From Cyclobacteriaceae bacterium (GTDB lineage: Bacteria; Bacteroidota; Bacteroidia; Cytophagales; Cyclobacteriaceae), in contig JAGQYI010000030.1 of the NCBI GenBank assembly GCA_020436165.1, positions 53,397-117,396 on the forward strand: DNA of 64,000 nt, read 5' to 3'. The notes beneath the pieces were generated by a model, which searched no databases, was not told where the DNA came from, and saw only the letters and a program-made list of their open reading frames with translations. A program made the position numbers and the translations under genes. This document shows, in pieces, positions 15,678 through 24,930 of the stretch; positions within the stretch are counted from its first letter, which is position 1, and each line of letters starts with the position of its first letter.

Positions 15678-17489
15678 ATGCCGGGGATCATCCAATTACT
15701 ACCCGATTCAATAGCCAACCAGATTGCAGCCGGAGAGGTGGTGCAGCGGCCGGCCTCTGCCCTAAAGGAGCTTCTCGAAAACTCGATAGATGCAGGTGCT
15801 GACCACATAAAGGTGATCATTAAAGATGCAGGCAAATCTCTGGTACAGGTGATCGATAACGGCACAGGCATGAATGAAACCGATGCACGCATGAGCCTGG
15901 AGCGCCACGCCACTTCCAAAATTCGCAAAGCAGAGGATTTATTCTCATTGAGAACCATGGGTTTTCGGGGAGAAGCCATTGCTTCTATTGCTGCGGTTTC
16001 GCAAATGGAAATTAAAACCCGAATGGAGGAGCAGGAGCTGGGCACTGCTATTGAAGTGGCAGCTTCCGAAATTGTTTCACAGGAGCCCGTTTCGTGTAGC
16101 AAGGGCACCAGCATAACCGTTCGAAACCTGTTTTACAACATTCCGGCACGCAGGAATTTCCTTAAGTCCAATGGAGTGGAAATGCGCCATTTGGTGGATG
16201 AATTTCAACGTATTGCCTTGGCCAACCCACAGGTAGGGTTTGAGCTTTATCAAAACGACCTGGAAACCTACAACTTACCGGCAGGTAAATTGAGCCAGCG
16301 AATTGTGGGCTTGTTTGGCAATAATTACAAAGAGCAACTGGCCACTTGCAACGAGGAAACGGAGCAGATAAGTATAAAAGGCTATATTGGCAAGCCTGAG
16401 TTTGCTAAGAAGACCCGTGGCGAGCAGTTCTTTTTTGTGAACAACCGTTTTATTAAAAGCAGTTATTTGCACCATGCGGTTCTGAATGCCTACGATGGCT
16501 TGCTTCAGGCTGAATCGCATCCTTTTTATGTGCTCAATATAGAAATAGACCCATCCCACGTGGATGTGAATGTGCACCCCACCAAAACAGAAATTAAGTT
16601 TGAGGACGAGCGAACTGTATACGGAGTTGTTCGTGCAGCCATACGCCAGGCACTGGGCACACATAATTTTGGCCCTTCCATAGATTTCGATCAGAATGTA
16701 AACTTTGGAAAGCTTCAGCCCATGAATATTGAGCGTACCAGTGCCAGGGATAGAGACTATGCTCAGTTCAAGAATGTAGAAAAGGACCCCAACCTTAAAC
16801 ATTGGGAAACACTCTATCAGGAAGATATCAAACAGTCCAGGCTCAATTTCGACTCCGAAGACCCCAATACGGTAACACTTGAAAGCGCACTTAATAAGCC
16901 GGAGGAGCCTTCACACGATCAGGGAGTTTCCGGTGCAACCTTTCAGGTACATAACCAGTATATATTTTCCCAGGTTAAGTCGGGGGTATTGGTGGTCGAT
17001 CAGGAGGCTGCACATGAGCGCATTCTGTTTGAGCGTTATCAAAGTATTCTAAAAGGGGGCTCAGGCCAAACCCAGCAATTATTGTTTCCTATTACAATTG
17101 ACCTCAATCCTGCCGACCACTCAATGGTTATGGAAATAAAGCAAGAGATGGAAGCGATAGGTTTTGCTTTTGAAGAATTTGGAAGAAGTGGAATTGTTGT
17201 AAATGGGGCTCCTGTAAGTCTGGCTGCAGGTCAGGAAAGGACCGTTTTTGAAGGTTTACTGGAGCAATTTAAAATAAATAAGTCCCAACTTACGATATCT
17301 ACTAAAGAGAATCTTTCCCGGGCAATGGCAAAGCGGTCGTGTATTAAACCAGGGCAGGTGTTGCATCAGGAAGAAATGAGTGCAATGATAGATGAATTAT
17401 TTGCATGCGAAACGCCCAACTTTGCACCCGATGGACGATCGACTTATTTTGTTTTAGATTTGAATCGAATTAAAGACTTTTTCAATTAG
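15678..17489 (+). CDS. mutL: DNA mismatch repair protein MutL
   Basis: This 603-residue protein has a GHKL ATPase N-terminus: IAAGEVVQRPASALKELLEN with the catalytic Glu, DAGAD, DNGTGM, and RHATSKI followed by a GFRGEA loop. The C-terminal dimerisation domain carries the endonuclease signature as D441-Q-E-A-A-H-E-R-I-L-F-E, with Glu replacing the His of DQHA(X)2E(X)4E. The usual CPHGRP metal site reads APDGRST (583-589). MutL couples MutS mismatch recognition to strand incision. It starts 7 bases after the small membrane gene and ends 5 bases before the first rhomboid gene. Confidence 0.97.
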   Translation: MPGIIQLLPDSIANQIAAGEVVQRPASALKELLENSIDAGADHIKVIIKDAGKSLVQVIDNGTGMNETDARMSLERHATSKIRKAEDLFSLRTMGFRGEAIASIAAVSQMEIKTRMEEQELGTAIEVAASEIVSQEPVSCSKGTSITVRNLFYNIPARRNFLKSNGVEMRHLVDEFQRIALANPQVGFELYQNDLETYNLPAGKLSQRIVGLFGNNYKEQLATCNEETEQISIKGYIGKPEFAKKTRGEQFFFVNNRFIKSSYLHHAVLNAYDGLLQAESHPFYVLNIEIDPSHVDVNVHPTKTEIKFEDERTVYGVVRAAIRQALGTHNFGPSIDFDQNVNFGKLQPMNIERTSARDRDYAQFKNVEKDPNLKHWETLYQEDIKQSRLNFDSEDPNTVTLESALNKPEEPSHDQGVSGATFQVHNQYIFSQVKSGVLVVDQEAAHERILFERYQSILKGGSGQTQQLLFPITIDLNPADHSMVMEIKQEMEAIGFAFEEFGRSGIVVNGAPVSLAAGQERTVFEGLLEQFKINKSQLTISTKENLSRAMAKRSCIKPGQVLHQEEMSAMIDELFACETPNFAPDGRSTYFVLDLNRIKDFFN

Positions 17490-17494
17490 GCACT

Positions 17495-18283
17495 ATGTTT
17501 CAACGAATGACCCCAATGGTAAAAAACCTGCTCATCATTACGGTGGCAGCTTATTTTATACCTGTTTTAATGGGATGGCATAATATTAATTTTTATCTGG
17601 GTCTGTGGCATCTCGAATCACCACATTTTCAACCTTACCAGCTCTTTACCTACATGTTTGCACATGGAGGCACCATGCATATCTTATTCAATATGCTTGG
17701 TTTGGTCTTTCTTGGACCATTACTGGAGCAATTTTGGGGTTCAAAACGATTTCTTACATTTTATCTTGTAACTGGTATTGGAGCCGGTCTGTTTTATGAG
17801 GGAGTAAAGTATGTGCAGACCATACCAATGAAAGAAAAGATCGAAGAATATAAGGAAAACCCGAATCCGGACGACTTTGCCGTTTTTGTTTCAAAATATG
17901 CACCACAGTATTACAACCAGGTGTATGATTTCATTGAATATTATAACACACATGAAAAAGAAGGAAAGGCGCAAAGTATCGAATACATGGATGAAATATA
18001 CAGCCATAAGATAAATGTACCAATGGTAGGGGCATCCGGTGCTATTTACGGCATTTTAATGGCTTTTGGAATGTTGTTTCCTAATACTCAGTTGATGCTG
18101 CTGTTTCCGCCTATACCGATTAAGGCCAAATACCTTGTAATAATACTCGGAGCCATGGCCATTTATTCCGAGTTTGGGCATAAGGCAGGGGATAATGTGG
18201 CGCATTTAGCGCACCTCGGAGGAATGGTGTTTGCTTTTATTATGATTCAACTTTGGAAAAAAGACAGGCGTAATTTTTATTAA
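17495..18283 (+). CDS. Rhomboid family intramembrane serine protease (first of a tandem pair)
   Basis: This 262-residue polytopic membrane protein has the rhomboid pattern HILFNMLGLVFLG for the second segment, the nucleophile S181 in GASGAIYG, and the base H240 in AHLAHLGG. A hydrophilic loop at about 110-165 is inserted between the second and third membrane segments. Rhomboids cleave transmembrane helices within the bilayer. It begins 5 bases after mutL, and the second rhomboid begins 2 bases after its stop, so the three genes form one transcription unit. Confidence 0.93.
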   Translation: MFQRMTPMVKNLLIITVAAYFIPVLMGWHNINFYLGLWHLESPHFQPYQLFTYMFAHGGTMHILFNMLGLVFLGPLLEQFWGSKRFLTFYLVTGIGAGLFYEGVKYVQTIPMKEKIEEYKENPNPDDFAVFVSKYAPQYYNQVYDFIEYYNTHEKEGKAQSIEYMDEIYSHKINVPMVGASGAIYGILMAFGMLFPNTQLMLLFPPIPIKAKYLVIILGAMAIYSEFGHKAGDNVAHLAHLGGMVFAFIMIQLWKKDRRNFY

Positions 18284-18285
18284 AT

Positions 18286-19251
18286 ATGTACTTCGGCAAT
18301 CAGCAATACGGTGGAAGAGGAGGATTTGGTTCCGGAATCCTGGACGAGTTCAAGAATGCCTTTAAGCAGTACGACAATGGATTAATGCAGATTATCTTCA
18401 TTAACGTAGCCGTTTTTGTGGTTATGATGCTGCTTCGGGTCATTCTAATACTTTCCGGGTCTGAATCGGTGTATACTTCCATCATTGGTATGCTGGCGAT
18501 TCCAGCCTCCATTACCTCTTTTTTGCACCAACCCTGGACACTAATCACCTATTTTTTTCTTCATGAAGGGTTTATGCATATTTTATTCAATATGCTCTTT
18601 TTATACTGGTTTGGGCTTATCATTAAAGAATTTTTAGGAGGAGGGAAAGTGATCAGCCTATATGTGCTGGGAGGAATAATCGGAGGGTTGTTTTATTTAT
18701 TGATTTATAACCTGGTTCCTTTTTTTGCAAATAGGGTAGATGCCTCTGTCATGCTGGGTGCTTCTGCAGGTGTTTACGCTGTTGTTGTTGGTGCAGCTAC
18801 ATTGGCTCCTAATTATACCATGCATCTTCTGTTTCTCGGTCCGGTTCGTATAAAATACATTGCTTTGTTTTATGTATTCTTGTCGTTTGCTCAAACAACG
18901 GGGGCTAATGCAGGTGGCAATCTGGCTCACCTCGGAGGTGCCGCATTAGGGTTTATTTTTATCAAACAATTGCAGAGCGGTGTTGATTTAGGCAAGCCGG
19001 TGCATTGGTTTATCAGCTTTGTGAAAAGTTTTTTTGTGCGACAGCCTAAAGTGCGGGTTACGTATAAAAAAAGTACTTCGGAGAAGACTTCTTCAAAGAA
19101 ACAAACAAGTAGCTCATCTACTACAAGCGGCAGCACACCTTCCAATGTATCCCAGGACGAAATCGATTCTATCCTGGACAAAATTTCTCAGTCAGGCTAC
19201 GAAAGTCTTTCAAAGGAAGAAAAGCAAAAGCTCTTTAATGCGGGGAAATAA
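18286..19251 (+). CDS. Rhomboid family intramembrane serine protease (second of a tandem pair)
   Basis: This 321-residue protein has rhomboid elements HILFNMLFLYWFG, S160 in GASAGVY and H215 in NLAHLGG. Unlike its upstream neighbour, it has a Gly-rich cytoplasmic N-terminus and a long hydrophilic C-terminal tail, about residues 245-321. The tail is low-complexity Ser/Thr/Lys around 265-290 and ends in a charged helix (DEIDSILDKISQSGYESLSKEEKQ). The tail may bind a partner or regulate access. The pair could act as a heteromer or on different substrates; that is inference. Confidence 0.92.
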   Translation: MYFGNQQYGGRGGFGSGILDEFKNAFKQYDNGLMQIIFINVAVFVVMMLLRVILILSGSESVYTSIIGMLAIPASITSFLHQPWTLITYFFLHEGFMHILFNMLFLYWFGLIIKEFLGGGKVISLYVLGGIIGGLFYLLIYNLVPFFANRVDASVMLGASAGVYAVVVGAATLAPNYTMHLLFLGPVRIKYIALFYVFLSFAQTTGANAGGNLAHLGGAALGFIFIKQLQSGVDLGKPVHWFISFVKSFFVRQPKVRVTYKKSTSEKTSSKKQTSSSSTTSGSTPSNVSQDEIDSILDKISQSGYESLSKEEKQKLFNAGK

Positions 19252-19252
19252 C

Positions 19253-19273
19253 ACAACTAACAACTGATAACTA
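19253..19273. repeat. Three imperfect 7-bp tandem repeats
   Basis: ACAACTA, ACAACTG and ATAACTA follow each other directly after the second rhomboid stop. A similar heptamer array lies at 30872-30906. Confidence 0.5.
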
Positions 19274-19280
19274 CACCCTC

Positions 19281-19350
19281 CGTCCACTGGTTAGCGGACA
19301 CCTCCCTCAAGGGAGGACTTATGGTGTCCCCTTGAGGGGCTATAGGGGTG
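19281..19350. repeat. Clustered GC-rich palindromes in a convergent intergenic gap
   Basis: Three nested inverted repeats are visible: CCTCCC-TCAA-GGGAGG (19301-19316), CCCC-TTGA-GGGG (19328-19339), and an outer GGACACC (19296-19302) pairing with GGTGTCC (19323-19329). The patch lies between the convergent rhomboid and engB genes and stands out for its high GC. It resembles dispersed intergenic palindromes of Bacteroidota and could also act as a two-way transcription stop. Confidence 0.65.
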
Positions 19351-19357
19351 TGGGCCA

Positions 19358-19957
19358 CTATTCCAACGCTCCCATCACGTCCTCAATATAATCCAGCACA
19401 TCGTCTGCACCTTCTTTTGATAAAGATGAAGTTATGAAAGAAACAGGCAGCTCTGCCCAGTCACTTTTCAGAACCTTGTTAAAAGCAGCCCTACTGGCTT
19501 GCACCTTGTTTTTGGAAAGCTTATCTGCCTTGGTAAAGATCAAGGCAAATGGCAGGTTGTTCTCACCCATCCAGTTAATAAACTCCAGATCGATCGGTTG
19601 TGGTTTCAATCGAATGTCTATAAGTACAAAGGTGCATACGAGGTTTTCGCGCTCTTCCAGATAGCTGGCAATGATGTCCCCAAACTTAGACCGAACCGTT
19701 TTACTCACTTTGGCCCAGCCATAGCCCGGCAGGTCAACCAGGTACCAGTGGTTGTTGATTTTAAAGTGATTGATTAGCTGCGTTTTTCCTGGCTTACCGG
19801 ATGTTTTTGCAAGGTTTTTTCGGTTGGTAAGCATGTTAATAAGCGAAGATTTACCTACATTAGAACGACCGATGAAAGCGAATTCAGGCCTGTCTGCCGG
19901 AGGGCATTTGCGAACGTCTGAATTGCTCATTATAAATTCGGCTGACTTTATTTTCAT
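19358..19957 (-). CDS. engB: Ribosome biogenesis GTP-binding protein YihA/YsxC/EngB
   Basis: This single-domain TRAFAC GTPase has 199 residues. G1 is GRSNVGKSS, G3 is DLPGYGWAK, and G4 is TKADK. It is needed for late assembly of the large ribosomal subunit. The start at 19957 gives the typical short N-terminal segment (MKIKSAEFIMSNSD). It stands alone, converging with the rhomboid unit and divergent from the OmpA-family gene. Confidence 0.97.
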   Translation of the reverse strand: MKIKSAEFIMSNSDVRKCPPADRPEFAFIGRSNVGKSSLINMLTNRKNLAKTSGKPGKTQLINHFKINNHWYLVDLPGYGWAKVSKTVRSKFGDIIASYLEERENLVCTFVLIDIRLKPQPIDLEFINWMGENNLPFALIFTKADKLSKNKVQASRAAFNKVLKSDWAELPVSFITSSLSKEGADDVLDYIEDVMGALE

Positions 19958-20047
19958 GGTATTTCGCTTTGAGGGTGCAAGTTAATAGCGATTAACCGAA
20001 TAATCATAGCGAATGAATGAGTAAGAAAAACAATGTAGTTTTTTCAA

Positions 20048-20055
20048 TATGTTTG
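20048..20055 (+). promoter_or_regulatory. Putative -7 element of the OmpA-family gene
   Basis: TATGTTTG fits TAnnTTTG and lies 49 bases upstream of the ATG at 20105. No matching -33 box is seen. Confidence 0.4.
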
Positions 20056-20104
20056 ATTGTATTTACTATCTTAGATTTTTACTAACTAACCTATTGCTTT
20101 AAGC

Positions 20105-22144
20105 ATGCAATTTAAACTACAAGGAATCAGGTATTTAGTCGCTTTATTTTTGGTGATAGGCGTATTGCCTTTAAGGGCACAGGATAATGCGGACGTGGCA
20201 CAACAATACGTTGAATTGGCAGATGAGATCATGCGCGAGACCAAGGCCTATGAAGATGCAAGAGATTTGTACGTAACGGCTTCTAACCTGGATCCTAACA
20301 ACGTGAGAGCCAACTACATGTCAGGTATTACCATGTTGCAATCGGTTACTAAGGGCAAAGCGACAGATTACTTTTTAAAAGTTCTTGAAAGCGACCCGGA
20401 TTATTCTTTCGATCTATTGTATAAAGTGGGATTGGGTTATCATTATGGATATAAGTTTGATGAAGCCACTAAATATTACGAGCAATACCTTGATAAACTG
20501 GCGGCAAACCCCGATTATCTGGGTAACGACATGGTGGAAGAGTCGGTAGTAAAAAGGAAAATATTTGAATGTGAGCAAGGAAAAATATTGATGGAGTTTC
20601 CTGAAGAAGTGGAAATTGTGAATCTAGGTTCGGATGTAAACTCAAAATATTACGACTATGCTCCGGTAGTTGATGCCGATGAAAATGTAATGATCTTTAC
20701 TTCCAGAAGAAAGGAAGGCAACCTTAATGAGGACGTAGCAGACGATAACATTCCTTATGAAGATATATTCATAAGCAGAAAGGTGAATGACCGTTGGGAC
20801 TACCCTGATAACATTGGTAATGTGGTAAATACCATGTATCATGATTCCAATGTGGGTTTATCTAAAGATGGTAAGGAATTGTTTATCTACAAGGATGAAA
20901 ATGAAGGAGATATATACGTTTCCAACCAGGATGAAAATGGCAATTGGACCTACCCTGAACCGTTAGATAAACATATCAATACAGAGTTTTCAGAAACCTC
21001 TGTTTCTTTATCTCCTGATGGAAATACTATGTTCTTTTCGAGTAATAAGCCAGGAGGAGAAGGTGGTTTCGATATTTGGGTATCGCACAGAAATGATAAA
21101 GGAAAGTGGGAAAAAGCCGAAAATCTTGGCACTCCGATAAATACTCCCTTAGACGAGGATGGCCCTTTCATTGGATTTGATGGAAAAACCCTGTATTTCA
21201 GTAGCCGTGGAGGTAACGGAATGGGTGGTTTTGACATTTACCGGGTTGAGTACGATAGTGCAAGCCAGGTTTGGAGCGCACCAACCAACATGGGTTATCC
21301 CATCAACACCCCTGATGACGACATCTATTTTACACCTTCAAAGGATGGTAAACATGCCTATTACTCAACGGTAAAAGAAGACGGTATAGGTTATACAGAT
21401 ATTTACATGCTCAAGGTTCCGGATGAAATGAAGCATGAGGACCCCAATGCCAAACCTGTGGTTGCAGCTGCACCTGTTGAGCTGGCACCTGTAACGCTTA
21501 CCGTAACCGTAAACGGTCCATCGGGCCCAACGGAGGCGGTAATTAGTTTAAGAGAGGTAACAGGTACTGGTGGATTGGCTGCCAACAGAACTTCTCCCGG
21601 AGTTTATTCTTTTACTTCCAAAGAGGGAAAAGCGCACGAATATGTTTTAAGTGTTACAAAAGACGGCTATGCACCACAACTAATAACCATCAATTATCCT
21701 GCGGCCGGAAACGATCCTATTAATTTATCTCAAACGGTGAATTTGGTTAAATCGAAAGAGCAACCAATACAGGAGAATAAACCCGAACCAAGAGTTATGG
21801 CCAAAGGGAAAGTAAGGAATGTTTATTTTGGATTTGGAAGCAGCTATTATCATAAAGAAGACGCCAAGTATATTGAACAGGCAGTCGCAAAAATGAAACA
21901 AGACCCTTCTCTGGAGCTTGAGCTGGACGGCCACTGCGACAGCGTGGGCAAAGAGAAGTTCAATAAATCACTTTCCATAAACAGAGCCGATCGCGTAAAA
22001 CGCGAAATGGTAAAAGAAGGAGTGGCGGCTGGCCGTATTACCATAAAAGGTTTTGGCTCCGATAAACCGTTGGCCAGCAACGATCAGGAAAAAGAAGGTC
22101 GTGAACTGAACAGAAGGGTTGAATTCAAGTTTTATAAAAAGTAG
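20105..22144 (+). CDS. PorE-like OmpA family protein (TPR, beta-propeller, CRD, OmpA)
   Basis: This 679-residue exported protein has a signal peptide ending near LPLRAQ. The domains in order are TPR helices (about 35-140), PD40/WD40-like propeller repeats with recurring 'FTSRR', 'MFFSSNKPGGEGGFDIW' and 'LYFSSRGGNGMGGFDIY' blades (about 175-440), a carboxypeptidase-regulatory-like beta domain (about 465-550), and a C-terminal OmpA domain (VYFGFGSSYYH, ELDGHCDSVG, NRADRVK, GFGSDKP). The order matches PorE of the type IX secretion system, which anchors to peptidoglycan. However, Bacteroidota have many paralogues and there is no lipobox, so orthology is unproven. Confidence 0.85.
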   Translation: MQFKLQGIRYLVALFLVIGVLPLRAQDNADVAQQYVELADEIMRETKAYEDARDLYVTASNLDPNNVRANYMSGITMLQSVTKGKATDYFLKVLESDPDYSFDLLYKVGLGYHYGYKFDEATKYYEQYLDKLAANPDYLGNDMVEESVVKRKIFECEQGKILMEFPEEVEIVNLGSDVNSKYYDYAPVVDADENVMIFTSRRKEGNLNEDVADDNIPYEDIFISRKVNDRWDYPDNIGNVVNTMYHDSNVGLSKDGKELFIYKDENEGDIYVSNQDENGNWTYPEPLDKHINTEFSETSVSLSPDGNTMFFSSNKPGGEGGFDIWVSHRNDKGKWEKAENLGTPINTPLDEDGPFIGFDGKTLYFSSRGGNGMGGFDIYRVEYDSASQVWSAPTNMGYPINTPDDDIYFTPSKDGKHAYYSTVKEDGIGYTDIYMLKVPDEMKHEDPNAKPVVAAAPVELAPVTLTVTVNGPSGPTEAVISLREVTGTGGLAANRTSPGVYSFTSKEGKAHEYVLSVTKDGYAPQLITINYPAAGNDPINLSQTVNLVKSKEQPIQENKPEPRVMAKGKVRNVYFGFGSSYYHKEDAKYIEQAVAKMKQDPSLELELDGHCDSVGKEKFNKSLSINRADRVKREMVKEGVAAGRITIKGFGSDKPLASNDQEKEGRELNRRVEFKFYKK

Positions 22145-22212
22145 CTTTTGCAGTTTTTCTTTTTAATCCTAAAACTTTGTAGGAAATTTGGGCGCTCATT
22201 AAAATAGCGTGC

Positions 22213-22935
22213 ATGCAAGTAGTACCATATAAAGACAAAGACCAGGGAAAGAAAGAACAGGTAGCTGATATGTTCAACAATATTAGCCCGAAGTATGATT
22301 TACTTAATCATGTGCTGAGCATGGGTATTGACATACTCTGGCGCAAAAAGGCTGTTCGAATGCTCAAACCTTTTTCTCCAAAAATTATTCTCGACATTGC
22401 CTCTGGTACTGGCGATTTTGCTATTGAAACAGTTCGCCTAAAACCAGATAAAATTTTTGGAGTAGATATCTCGGAAGGGATGCTTGAAGTCGGCCGAAAA
22501 AAGATGAAAGCCAAAAAATTGGATCATATTATTGAAATGCAATTGGGCGATTCGGAGAATTTACATTTCGAGGACAATTATTTTGATGCTGTAACCGTTG
22601 CTTTTGGTGTACGTAATTATGAAAACCTGAAACTGGGATTATCGGAAATGCTTAGGGTAATGAAACCGGGTGGCCATGTGGTTATCATTGAGTTTTCGCA
22701 CCCAACCAGATTTCCGGTAAAACAACTTTATAATTTTTACTCAAGGGCTATTTTGCCAAAAATTGGAAAAATGATATCGAAAGACAAAGCTGCATACGAA
22801 TACTTACCGGAATCGGTATCGGCTTTTCCTTATGGACAGCAGTTTATCGATATTATGAACGAAGTTGGTTTTACCGAAACTAAAGCAATTCCATTAACTT
22901 TAGGGATAAGTTCGATCTATTGGGGAAGCAAATAA
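22213..22935 (+). CDS. menG: Demethylmenaquinone methyltransferase
   Basis: This 240-residue SAM-dependent methyltransferase of the UbiE/COQ5 family shows [20 protein letters not shown] at the N-terminus, motif [23 protein letters not shown], and [10 protein letters not shown]. It performs the last methylation in menaquinone synthesis; Bacteroidota use menaquinone. It overlaps the porT-like gene by 16 bases. The menG/ubiE-porT arrangement is recurrent in this phylum. Confidence 0.95.
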   Translation: MQVVPYKDKDQGKKEQVADMFNNISPKYDLLNHVLSMGIDILWRKKAVRMLKPFSPKIILDIASGTGDFAIETVRLKPDKIFGVDISEGMLEVGRKKMKAKKLDHIIEMQLGDSENLHFEDNYFDAVTVAFGVRNYENLKLGLSEMLRVMKPGGHVVIIEFSHPTRFPVKQLYNFYSRAILPKIGKMISKDKAAYEYLPESVSAFPYGQQFIDIMNEVGFTETKAIPLTLGISSIYWGSK

Positions 22936-23618
22936 TCATAGTGCTCTTTATGCTTGTGCCTTTATCGCTAAAGGCGCAGCAGCAGTTCAATGGCCAGGTG
23001 AACAACCCGCGCTATGACGAAAGGCGCTTGATAACTTATGGCTTCTCTTTAGGAATGCATACTTCTTCGTTACGGCTCAAGTATTCAGATTACTTCACTT
23101 CGCCTGATATGGACAGTGTACACTCTATTCAACCTTTGAAGAAGCCTGGCTTCTCATTAGGGTTTATTGTAAACATGCGATTAGAAGAATTTTTTGATGT
23201 TAGGGTAACTCCTAAAGTTACTTTTTCTGAATATGCATTGCAGTACAATTACATTGGACGGGAAGCCAAGATTGAAACCGTTGAGAGCGTAGCCGTTGAT
23301 TTTCCTATTTTGCTTAAATATAAATCGGAGCGAAGGAATAACTCGCGCATGTATGTAATTGGAGGTTTAACAGGTTCAATTGAAGCAGCAGGTAAGACCA
23401 ATCTGGAAGAAGATCAGGATGTACTTCAGTTTAGCGGGTTTAATATGATGGCCGATTTTGGCTTTGGGTTTGATCTGTACTATCCACTTTTTAAGTTCTC
23501 GCCTGAAATACGGTTTGCCTTTGGTTTACTGGATGTGGTAGGAAGTAACAACGACTTTACAGCAGGCATCAAGGAATTGAAAACAAAGACGGTGAGCATA
23601 TATTTCCACTTTCAATAA
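22920..23618 (+). CDS. porT: PorT-like outer membrane beta-barrel protein (type IX secretion)
   Basis: This 232-residue protein has a signal peptide and an amphipathic beta-strand pattern ending in an aromatic residue near the terminus (VSIYFHFQ), as expected for an 8-stranded barrel. PorT is an outer-membrane component required for type IX secretion and is commonly encoded next to ubiE/menG. I chose the TTG at 22920, inside menG, because a start at GTG 22941 or ATG 22950 would remove most of the signal peptide. The overlap suggests translational coupling. Assignment rests on context, size and topology rather than a diagnostic motif. Confidence 0.8.
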   Translation: MGKQIIIVLFMLVPLSLKAQQQFNGQVNNPRYDERRLITYGFSLGMHTSSLRLKYSDYFTSPDMDSVHSIQPLKKPGFSLGFIVNMRLEEFFDVRVTPKVTFSEYALQYNYIGREAKIETVESVAVDFPILLKYKSERRNNSRMYVIGGLTGSIEAAGKTNLEEDQDVLQFSGFNMMADFGFGFDLYYPLFKFSPEIRFAFGLLDVVGSNNDFTAGIKELKTKTVSIYFHFQ

Positions 23619-23619
23619 T

Positions 23620-24366
23620 ATGAACAAAACAGTATTAATTACGGGTGCGTCCTCCGGAATAGGGGCCGCTACTGCAAAACTTTTAGCTTCAAATGGATAT
23701 AAGCTGGTTTTATGTGGTAGAAATGCCGATCGCTTAAAGGAAATAGAAAACGAACTTTCTAAAAGCGTTGTAGCTACAGCTTTGTTTGATGTAAGAAACA
23801 GGGAGGAAGTAGAAAGGGCCCTAAAGCCTGTTTTAAAAAACCATACCATTGATGCTTTGATAAACAATGCAGGTAACGCACATGGTCTGGCGCCAATACA
23901 AGATGGAAGCGTAGAAGACTGGGATGCCATGATCGATGGAAATGTGAAAGGCTTACTTTATGTCAGTAAACCTGTAATCAAGCAAATGACGGAAAGAAGG
24001 GCAGGACATATTGTAAATATTGGCTCCATTGCCGGGAAGGAGGTATATCCTAATGGGAATGTGTATTGTGCTTCAAAATACGCTGTGGATGCACTGAGCG
24101 ATGGCATGCGAATAGACTTGAACCCTTATGGCATTAGGGTGAGTCAGGTTAATCCGGGATTGGTAAATACGGGTTTCTCTACTGTTCGTTTTAAGGGTGA
24201 TAAAGAAAAAGCAGATGCTACCTATAAAGGAATGGAACCGTTGTATGCAGAAGATATTGCTGAAGTGATTTGGTTTATGCTCTCAAGACCAGCCCATGTA
24301 AACATAAGCGATGTGGTTGTTTTCCCAACAGCGCAAGCGTCTTCTACTATTGTAAAGAGACAATAG
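23620..24366 (+). CDS. Short-chain dehydrogenase/reductase (YdfG-like)
   Basis: This 248-residue classical SDR has a TGASSGIG cofactor loop, NNAG, catalytic Ser in NIGSIAGKEVYPNG, and Y-x3-K in YCASKYAVD. NGR after the second strand (CGRNADRLK) suggests NADP(H). The closest familiar group is YdfG, the 3-hydroxy acid/serine dehydrogenase, but substrate cannot be fixed from motifs. It starts 1 base after the porT-like stop and ends against the convergent cytidine deaminase gene. Confidence 0.9.
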   Translation: MNKTVLITGASSGIGAATAKLLASNGYKLVLCGRNADRLKEIENELSKSVVATALFDVRNREEVERALKPVLKNHTIDALINNAGNAHGLAPIQDGSVEDWDAMIDGNVKGLLYVSKPVIKQMTERRAGHIVNIGSIAGKEVYPNGNVYCASKYAVDALSDGMRIDLNPYGIRVSQVNPGLVNTGFSTVRFKGDKEKADATYKGMEPLYAEDIAEVIWFMLSRPAHVNISDVVVFPTAQASSTIVKRQ

Positions 24367-24822
24367 CTAAAAATGAAACGGATAGGGTAGAAGTCTGGAA
24401 CTGCTTTCAGATACTTCTATTTTGCCATTATAGCAAAACAATACTTTGTAAGGCAGTTTTTGGAGGCTTTCGTATTCTACCATTACTTGTCGGCAACTAC
24501 CACAAGGCGAACAATTTTCGGCATAATTACCTTCTTTATCTTTTGCAGCAATGGCCAGTATTTTGATGGGGGTATTCTTCTTAGTCGATCCATAGGCAAA
24601 TAATGCACTTCGTTCGGCACAAATACCCGAAGGATAGGCCGCATTTTCCTGGTTGCTACCCATAACTATTTCCCCATTTTCCAATAAAAGAGCAGCACCT
24701 ACTTTGTATTCAGAATAAGGTGCGTACGCCATTTCAACCGCTTCCATAGCGGCTTTTAATGTCTTTTGCTCATCTATATCAAGTTTTTGAAGTTCGGTTG
24801 TTAGTTTAAAATCAGATCCCAT
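24367..24822 (-). CDS. cdd: Cytidine deaminase
   Basis: This zinc enzyme of the pyrimidine salvage pathway converts cytidine and deoxycytidine to uridine forms. At 151 residues it has normal length. The zinc/catalytic segment is CAERSAL and the second zinc pair is PCGSCRQ. The N-terminal region contains YAPYSEYKVGAALL, as in homotetrameric Cdd. I place the start at the ATG at 24822; the frame is open upstream to 24963, but those residues have no counterpart in the family. It is convergent with the SDR and divergent from the saccharopine dehydrogenase gene. Confidence 0.94.
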   Translation of the reverse strand: MGSDFKLTTELQKLDIDEQKTLKAAMEAVEMAYAPYSEYKVGAALLLENGEIVMGSNQENAAYPSGICAERSALFAYGSTKKNTPIKILAIAAKDKEGNYAENCSPCGSCRQVMVEYESLQKLPYKVLFCYNGKIEVSESSSRLLPYPFHF

Positions 24823-24930
24823 ATCTTCCCTCGTATTCTTTGAATAAGTATAGCAATAATAATCGATTAAAACCTTTTGAGAACAATATTTATCGACCGT
24901 ACTTTGAGTCAACAACCAGAGAACTTTTTG

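Noticed and set aside
15665..16114. Long open frame on the minus strand inside mutL
   Set aside because: It lies opposite the highly conserved ATPase region of MutL, has no promoter or family signature, and is Ser/Ala-rich as expected from the complement of a coding strand.
16275..16802. 175-residue open frame on the minus strand inside mutL
   Set aside because: A shadow of the MutL coding strand. No plausible start context or recognisable domain.
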